From: Opitutia bacterium
Lineage (GTDB): Bacteria > Verrucomicrobiota > Verrucomicrobiae > Opitutales > UBA953
Reading direction: 5' to 3'
Length of the DNA: 11,591 bases
Assembly: GCA_947488485.1 (NCBI GenBank)
Contig: CANKZO010000057.1
Span: 1 to 11,591, forward strand
Each line of letters begins with the position of its first letter. Within the stretch, counting starts at the first letter, position 1. The position numbers and the translations under genes were made by a program. Below are positions 1-9,200 of the stretch, piece by piece. The notes under the pieces were generated by a model. That model searched no databases and was not told where the DNA came from. It worked only from the letters and a program-made list of their open reading frames with translations.

Positions 1-228
1 GGCAGGCTGACGATGAACAACGCCACGATCGAATCAACCGGGCGCGTCGCTAACGATGGCTCAGGCCGCGCGGTCGTCCCCTTCGACGGCGACCTGAACC
101 CGACTGACCTGGTCGGCCGCGGCACGATCAAGGCGAGCAGCTACGCGCTCACCTACGGCGGCACGATCTCGGTGGTCATGAAGGGCGGAGCCGTGGGCAC
201 GGACGCGGTGGTCAAGACGGGGGCCGGC
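1..228 (+). repeat. Direct repeat copy 1 (228 bp, perfect, unit 1014 bp)
   Basis: Compared by eye, bases 1-228 are identical to 1015-1242, an offset of 1014 bp or exactly 338 codons. The copy starts at the window edge, so the repeat probably continues upstream. Encoded residues run from GRLTMNNATIES to VVKTGAG. After 228 the copies part: copy 1 continues into DAVLSADNTF, copy 2 into TTTLSAANDF. One full unit is therefore 1-1014, and 229-1014 is its single-copy remainder here (a PATR motif plus beta-helix-like sequence). Confidence 0.95.
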
Positions 229-3200
229 GACGCGGTCCTGTCTGCCGACAACACCTTTGCCGGCAATGTCGTGGTGACCAACGGTACCGGAGGTTCGCTG
301 ACGCTTTCCGGGGCCAATTCCTACGCTGGGACGACCACGGTCAACGCCGGCACCTTGGTGGTGAAGAACTCGCAGGCCCTGGGCAGCGCGACGGGCGCCA
401 CCACGGTGGCCGCGGCCGGCCAGCTTCAGCTGGTCTCGCCGATCTCGATCAGCTACGACCGGACGCTCAACGCCCAGCGGTCGTACTCGCTGGACATGGC
501 TGAGCGGATCACGCTCACCGCGGGATTGTCGACCGCGACGCACGTCCACCTGTGGAGCAACACCGGTGTCAGCCGGATCTCGGACACCTTGACGCTGGCC
601 GGCGCGGCCGGCACGCGCGTCAACCTCCAGGTGGACGGCAGCGACACCGTCACGGCCGCCTCCCGCCTGTATCTCGGGGCCGTCAACGTCAACGTAGGGG
701 CCCAGACCTCGGTCGGCACGGGCACCGCGATATCGGGCTCCGGCGCCGACCTCTACCTCGACCTCACCTCGACCGGCTTCAACCGCCGGGGGCTCCTGGC
801 AGTATCGGGCGACATGAACCTCGGGGTCGGCAAACTGACCGTCGCCGGAGGCGGCTACCTGTATTTGATGGGTAATAACAGCGGCACGACAGGTGTGACG
901 ACAATCGCGGACGGACGCGTGTATGTGGCGACGCCGACGGCGCTGGGCAGCAACCACGATGTGACGCTCACGGCGGGCATCCTCAACGTCTCTAACGACC
1001 TCGACATCGGAACCGGCAGGCTGACGATGAACAACGCCACGATCGAATCAACCGGGCGCGTCGCTAACGATGGCTCAGGCCGCGCGGTCGTCCCCTTCGA
1101 CGGCGACCTGAACCCGACTGACCTGGTCGGCCGCGGCACGATCAAGGCGAGCAGCTACGCGCTCACCTACGGCGGCACGATCTCGGTGGTCATGAAGGGC
1201 GGAGCCGTGGGCACGGACGCGGTGGTCAAGACGGGGGCCGGCACGACGACACTTTCCGCAGCGAACGATTTTAACGGAGTAACTTCTGTCCTTGGAGGGG
1301 TTCTTAAAATAACGAATTCTTCGTCGCTTGGAGTAAACGGGAGTTTGGGGAATCACACTGTTGCATCGTCAGGAACGCTTGGCATCGGCATTTCGATGCC
1401 GAATTTAGCCGAAGATTTTATCATTTCTGGTGCAGGTTATAGCGGGGGTGCCATTAATAACATGGTAGGCTCGTCTGTTTTAACCGGCACGTTGGGCCTT
1501 GCCGGTGCGTCGACTATCGCGAATACCAACGCGGGCGGGTCGCTCACCCTGGGGCAGGGAGCTGCAATTACTGGTGCGTATGGACTCACTTTCACCGGCA
1601 CGGGGCAGATTGTCGTTAATCGTTCTATTGATACCGGAACCGGGACTTTGACCAAGACCGGCACTTCGAAGCTCATCCTCAATTCTGACAGCGCCTTCTC
1701 GGGTGCGATCACGATCACGACTACGGACACCGCTGGAAATGGGCAGCTGATTGCTAACGCAAACCTCACGGGCGGCGGCGCTGTCAGTGTCGGGGCAAAT
1801 TCCGTTCTCGGCGGCTATGGTTCAGTAGCCGGGTCTGTTACTGTCGCCCCTGCGGTCACTGGCACCAAGACGACGATTCGCGCCGGTGAAGCGAATCCCG
1901 ACGCCCAAGGTGGCAAAGCAAACTTCGGCATAGGCGGCGCTTTGACCTTTACTGGTGCCGGCACGATTTCCGTTTCTAGCCCTACTGCCTATGTGGCCAC
2001 GTCTTCGGGGGCCCCCCTAGAAGTCGGGGGTAATTTGGTCATGGGAGGGGCGGCTGGAACGGTCACGATTGACCTTAACAAAGTCATCCTCAAGCCAGGC
2101 ACCTACCATATCCTCAAGCATGGCCGGACAAGCGGAGGTAGTCCCACTACGCTAGGTTCAACGGATTACGCAAAATTTAGCATCGCGAACGCAAAGATAG
2201 GTGTCGGCACGACGCGCAATCCTCGTGCGGTCTTGGTTGATGCGGCTGGATATCTCGATCTAGCGGTGACGGGAGGAGTCTTGTATTGGACAGGCCAATC
2301 CGATGCAGGCGGGAACCCCGCACAATGGGGAGTCGGATCCACCTTCAAGACCAATTGGCGCTTGGAGTCTAATGACCCTGCTCAAATCTCGGGCAACACC
2401 AAGTACGTCGCCAATGACGCGATCGTCTTCGACGACAGTCCGGTGGCTGGTGCGCCGACCAACATAACCCTTACGGCCATTCAGGACGCGTTCACCATCG
2501 AACTGAGAAATGTCACCAAGAGCTACAGTTTTTCGGGTTTTGGCATCAATGGGGATTCTTTGGATAAGATCGGAGGCGGCGAGGTCACCTTCAATGTCGC
2601 GAATACTTTCGGCACCTCCTCCGATCAGCGGACGGTGAAGCTTAGAGATGGGGCAATCAGGGCTGGAGCCAATAATGTACTCGGAGTCTACCAAGCCGAC
2701 GTCTATGGCGTTTCGAACGACCCAGCAACTCTTGCCGATGAGACCAAGGCGCCCCGTCTCAGTTCCGACGGGACCCTAGCTCGATCTTTTGCGAATCGCT
2801 TCGAGCTGTACAGCGACGAGTTTATCCTTGGCGACTCGGTCAAAAACGGCGTTCTGACTATTTCGGGCATCGTTAATCTGGCCGGACCTAGCCGGGTCAT
2901 CACTTTCGACTCGGACGTAGTGCTTACTTCCAAATTGATCGACCAGGAGGGGTCTCTCAACTTCGCCGCTTCCGCGGTCGCCTCGGGCACCTTCATCAAG
3001 AAAGGTCTCGGCAAGCTCACCTTGACGGCGGATAGCGCTTTCGGGAGCTCGTCTCCCAATGCAGAAGCAGGCACTGATTATAACGGCGATATCATCCTGA
3101 GCGCGGGCACCTTGCAGATAGGCAACAACGGCACGACCGGCAGCGTGGTAGGCAACATTGAAAACCGCGCCAACCTGATCTTCAGCCGAAGCAACGCGCT

Positions 3201-6200
3201 CACTTATGACGCGGTCATTTCAGGAAGTGGCACGATGGATAAAACGGGTATTGGTACCTTGACCCTGACGAACGATAATACGTTCTCAGGCCTGACCCGT
3301 GTGCTGCAGGGGGCGCTTATCGTGAACGGCTCACTGGGGGGCTCTGTGCAGACGAGTTCGAGCACTACTTTGGGTGGCGTAGGGCGAATCAAGGGCAACG
3401 TGACAGTCGCGGGGCTGCATTCGCCAGGAAACTCTCCCGGTATCCAGACTATCGGCGGTAACCTCACGTATGCTGCTGGATCTAGTATCAAGTGGGAACT
3501 CTCCGATAACACGAATCAGCAGGCCGCCACCCCAGTCTTCGACAACATCACGGTCGGCGGCAACCTGACTTTAGCCGGCGCGACTAGCCTGTCTCTTGAT
3601 TTCAAGCCGGCGGCCTCTCTGGTTGATTGGACCAATCCTTTCTGGAGCCAGTCCAAGCAGTGGGAAATCATCACCGTAGGAGGTGTCACGACCGGCTTTG
3701 GCAACCTTACCTTGGCGTCGCCAATCCCTGATTGGATTGATAAGAATAGCGCACAATTCCACACGGCTCGCCCGGGCAGCAGTTTTAATTTGGTCAGCTC
3801 CGGTGGTTCTGTCTACCTGTCTTATTCGGCCGGCGTGCTGGCATCGCCACAGGTCAGCGACGTCGTGCTTCAGAATACGCACGTAGGCGTCGACTTCATC
3901 CCTGGTTTTGCGCAGATCATAAATAACGCTGCAATCGGTTCGGATAGTCTGGATGCCACGATTACTGGATCTGTCGGTGGCAAGGTCATTTTGCCTGGTT
4001 CGTCGAGCGTATTGGGAATCGCGGCTGCCGAGAGTGGTACGATAGGTGTTTCGCTCGCCCGTCCTGCGCAGCCCGGCATTATCACGGATTCGGCAAATGT
4101 GGCGTTCGTTTCCCAGCCCAGCGGTACGGCCCTGGGATCGCTGTCGATCCAGGTTTCAGGGACGGCCTACGAGTACGCGGCTCCCTCGGTCCCCGTTACG
4201 GTCGACATTGGTAAGGTCCGCCTGGGATTGGCCACTTCCGCATTCCAGACTTTCCAGACGGCGGCTGTCGCCATCGCTAACCTAGCGACCAGCTCGACCT
4301 ACGGCGAATCCCTCGCGGCCACTTGGTCGACGCCGCAGTCCTCCAACGTCGTCACCGCCGGTACGATCGTGGCGCCTATTGCGCCCGGTGGCACGAGCTC
4401 GGCCCTCACGGCCTCGCTCAGCACGCCTGTTTCCGCCGGCCTCCAGTCCGGCAGCGCGACGCTGGCGCTCACTTCCGTGGCCGTAAGCGGCTCCGGTCTA
4501 GGTAATACAATCCTTTCGCCTGCTACCGTAGGTTTAACTGGCACGGCTTATAATGCCGCCGTCGGCTCGGTCGCCTTGGCTGACCAGGTCATCGACCTTG
4601 GTCACGTGCGCGTCGGCCAGGCCTTTACGGCCAGATCCATCCAGGTCTCCAACACTGCCGTTACGGGCGCCTTCACCGAAGTCCTCGACGCCGTCTTCGC
4701 CGCGAGCGACGCCGGTGTGGTCGCCAGCGGGTCCATCTCCGGGCTAGTCGCCGGATCGAGTAGCCAGGCAATGTCCGTGAATTGGTCGCAGACCGCCACC
4801 GCTGGCGTCTTCAACAAGAACACGACCATCCGCATGTCGACGTCCGGCTCCGGCTTGACACCCGAAGTCGTAGGTACCCAGCTCATTCAGATCACCGCTA
4901 CCGTCGACGAGATCGCGTCGATCGTCGCCCCCTCGCCCGTCTACAGCGGCCGGGTGCACGTCGGTGGTTCGTTCAATCAGGTGGATGTCTCGGTGACCAA
5001 CGGGGTCGCGGGCACGACCCTTGAGAACCTCTCGGTGGCGGTGAATAGTTCCGCACTTCCCGTCGGCCTGACCGGATCGGGCTCGGTGTCGGGCCTGGCT
5101 GCCGGCCAGACTTCGGCGAATGCCATCCAGGCTCGCATCACGGATACGACGACCCAAGGCGATGTGACCAAGGTCCTGACGCTCTCAGGCCAGTCCATCT
5201 CTCAGAATCTATCGCTGGCCCCCATCGATCTTAGCGCAACCGTGAACATCACGGGTTTAGCGTACACGGGCAAGAGCACCTGGCTGGCCGGCAACAACGA
5301 TTGGACCGACGGCTCAGTTGAGGCACACTGGGCTCGCTGGCAGCGCCTCGGCGGTATTCCTGGTCGAGATGGGGTTCTCAGCGTGGGCGACACCGCGACC
5401 TTCGCGGGCGCCTCGTCCGAGGCCGTGCGCCTCAACGGTCTCTCGCCTGAGCTCCAGGCGCTGATCTTCAACGGCAACGTCGGCGCGACGCTGACGGCTG
5501 CTGCGTCCGAATCCTTCCTGATGGGACAAGGTGCTGCTCTTGCCGAGGTCAAGGTGCAGTTGGGCGCAAACGTCCTCAACGTACCGATGAGCCTATACAA
5601 GGACCTCCAAGTTACGGCTACCGCCGGAGCCTCGGTTTCCTTTGGAGGTGCGATTTCGTCCTTCGCGGCTAATAATCTCACGATTGTCGGGTCCGATTTG
5701 ACTAGGCTCGGCGGCACGGCGGATTTCTCGGCTTCAGTCGGGGGTGGCCTTGCTCTCACCGTTCAAGCTGCTCGTCTGACCTCTTCTATCGATCAGACGT
5801 TTGGCGCGGGAACTCTTAAGAGCGGTGAACTGCGTTCGTCTACGGTGACTCCAGGGGCGGTCAATCTGACGTTTGCTTCCCTTGAGAATGTCACTTCGGG
5901 CACCGCATACGACCGCTTCGTCCTTGGTGACGCGCTCAACCCGTCGAAACTGGCCATCAACCTGTCTTCGGCGTCCTTCGTAGATGTGAAGAGTGGCGAT
6001 TTACGTAACAACGCGGTGGTAAATGCTCCCATTGTGGTCCGTAACAACGCCTTACTTGGCGGTGTGGGGAGCTCTCAGGGATTAACCGTCGAGAACGGTG
6101 GTAAGTTCGCCCCGGGTAATTCGATCGGTGCCTATTCCGCCAGCTCACTCACGCTCAGCAATTCTTCGATATTCAACGTCGAATTCAACGCTAACAACGC

Positions 6201-9200
6201 TGATTTGGTGCAAGTCACAGCTGGCCCTACCTTGCTCAACGGGCAGCTCTTAGTCTCTTATTTCAGTCAAGTGGCCGGGGATAGTAATATCACTTCTTCG
6301 ACCCGTTACACCATCGTTGACAACGCAGGCCACATCTCAACGGGTAGTTTCAGCGACGTGTCCTTTGACTCAGTGACGGCGGCCCTTTTCCCGCTCTTCA
6401 CTCCCCGCGCCCAGATCTTCGCTGATCGCGTCGAGTTATATTTCACGGAGCTCAGCGTCACAGGTCCAGGGGTTCCCGGTGCTACGGACGTCAACCTAGG
6501 CAGTACGCACGTAGGACAGCCTTTCGTGCCGGGTTTCACGACGATCTACAACACGGCTTCTTCGGGCTCTGGGTCCATTGATGCCGCACTTAGTCAGACT
6601 GGCTCCACTCCGGGCATCGTGATTCCTCCCGTCGGGGTGACCGGCGTCCTGCCTGGCGAGACGAAGACCAGTGACGTCACACTGATTACGCCGACCTCAG
6701 CTGGCGAGAAGAACGGACAGGTTCTCGTCACGTTCACTTCACAGCCTGGTAATGTAAGCGCGGGAAGCACCGTCATCAATGTGACGGGAACAGCTTACGA
6801 GTATGCGAGCGCCAATGTCCTCAATTCGGTGGACCTTGGAAGCATCCGCCGTGGTTCATTGCTCTACGGAACTTTCCAGGCGGCTACCGTCCCCCTGACT
6901 AATCTGGCCACGTCTGCTGCCTATGGAGAAAAGCTGACCGCTCTTTGGGTCGGTACGAGTTCCCCTGATGTCATCGCGACCGGAGCTGTGACGAACCTGG
7001 CCCCCCAGGCTTCAAGCAACGCATTGAGCCTGAACCTCAATTCGTCTCTCTTGGCGGGAGCCTACTCGGAAACTGCTACGTTAGGAATGACCTCTGTGGC
7101 GGTCGCTGGTTCTAATCTGGACAATACGTCGACCACGCAAGCCATTGGGGTCATCGGCAAGGTTTACGATCCGGCCGCAGGTTCTACGACTGCGACGCTC
7201 AATCTGGGAACGACTCGTGTCGGCACTAATTTCCAGGCCAAGCAGTTCGCGGTCAGCAATACGGCGACAGCGGGAGTTTACACCGAAACGCTCAAAGCTG
7301 ATTTCATTTCGACCAGCGCCAACCTGACTACTTCGGGGACGCTGACCAGCCTGGTCGCAGGCCAGTCGGCGTCGACCTTGGGAATCGGCTCCTCCAGCGT
7401 TACGACGCCGGGACTACTCTCCGGAACGACCACGGTCCGCTTTACTACGGAGGCCCAGTCAGGTTCCGGCTTGCTGAACGAAGTCGTTGGCTCCCAGGTC
7501 GTGGCTGTCTCGGGCGTCGTTTCGGCGCCGGGCAGCCTCAGAAACGATCAGACGCATAATAGCGTCGCCAACACCGTCTTTAGCGGGCCGGAGCATGGCA
7601 TTCACGTGGGCGCTTCTTTTGGACAGGTCGATGTCCATGTTGAAAACCCGCAGGCTAACTTGGCTTGGGTGCCGTATACCGAAAGCCTCACGGTTGGCTT
7701 AGCCCCAGCGGTCGCTGGTCTATGGCATAATGGCGCCAGCATCGCCTCGCTGGCTCCGACGGTCAACGACACCACGACCTTCAAGGCTAGGATTACCGAT
7801 ACCACGACCGCAGGTGACGTGACGAAGCCGCTCACGTTCACGGGCCTGTCATTGTCTCCAGATGGCGTCCTCCCAGACCTAACCGTGGCCTCCCTGGTAG
7901 TAAATATCACGGGCCTGGCTTACACAGGTAAGGGGACTTGGTCCGGTGGCAGCGGCACCTACGATGACTGGTCGAAGTGGGCCCGTCTCGGCGGCCAGCC
8001 GGGCATCGATGGTCTTACTCTTAGTCGCGATGACACCGCTACCTTCGCAGGTGCGGGCGGTAATTCCGTCACTATGAACGGTGTTTCGCCTATGCTGCAG
8101 GCGCTTAACCTCACCAGCAGCGGTGGCACCACCCTAACGGCAGCTGGCGCTGAGTCGATCGACCTCGCGCGTGGCAGTGCGCTGCCGGCCGCGATGCAGG
8201 TTAGCGGAGGATCGCACCGTATGGGCGTTCCGGTAGCTCTTTTCCAAGACCTGACCATCAACGTAGGCTTAGGATCTAAGCTGACCTTCGCTTCGGCGGT
8301 GACGACAGCTGGCGCGACAGCACTGACGGTCAATGGTATGGGCACGGTCGATTTCCTCACTGGGGTTACGGGCAACCTGGACCTGTCTCTACGGGGCGGA
8401 GCGACCGTGAGTACCGGCGTTAACCAGTTGTTCGGCGATATGGATCTCAAGTCCGGGACGGTTAAGTCCTCGGCTTTGGGGGCTACCGTGAGCAACGTTA
8501 CGGCAACCTCGCTTGTGAAATCGACGCCTGACACCGTTTACCTCGGCGACAAGGAGTCTCCGACGAAACTGGTAATTGCCGGGACTCTACCCTTGGCGGA
8601 TGTCGCTGCGGGTGTGCTTCGGAATAACGCCAACCTCCAGGCTCCTGTGACGGTCCGAGCTAACGCGACGCTTGGTGGTGTCGGCAATTCGCTCGCCGTT
8701 AACATCCTTAACGACGGCCACCTCGCACCTGGCAACTCCATCGGCACTTACACGACCACGTCGCTGACCTTGAATCCGACTTCGAACTACGATGTCGAGT
8801 TCAATAGGGCTAGCGCAGACAAGACGATTGTGACGAATGGGCCGACCGTCCGCGCCGGCAAGATCAACGTCATTTTCCTGAATGACCCGAATGTCGCCAA
8901 CGCAGCCGACTTCAAGGACAAGGTGTTCATTATCATCGATAACACCGGACATACCGCTACGGGTACTTTCGTGGCTTCCGACGTAGCCTTCGACCCCGCG
9001 ACGGCGTCGGCATTCCCGTCGTATTCGCCGAAGGTCCGGATGTTTGATGATCATACGGAACTCTACTTCCTCCTGACGCAGAACTTCGGCACCCCGCGGA
9101 CGATCTCGAGCCTCCCGAACATCATGGGTCGCACCCAGTCGATGTTCGTGCACTCGATCGCGGGCGACCCGTATGCCCGTCTGCTGGCCCGTGGCCCGTC

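Noticed and set aside
13..15. ATG as the start of the giant gene
   Set aside because: The frame is open to base 1, no signal peptide follows, and the same codons occur mid-protein at 1015-1242. The real start lies upstream.
61..957. 298-codon minus-strand ORF (and its relative at 1075-1356)
   Set aside because: Arg/Val/Asp-rich translation typical of a GC-rich antisense shadow; part of it recurs only because the DNA beneath is repeated. No family resemblance.
5350..5385. RGD-type integrin-binding motif in the passenger
   Set aside because: The residues read PGRDG (and PGIDG in module B), not RGD.
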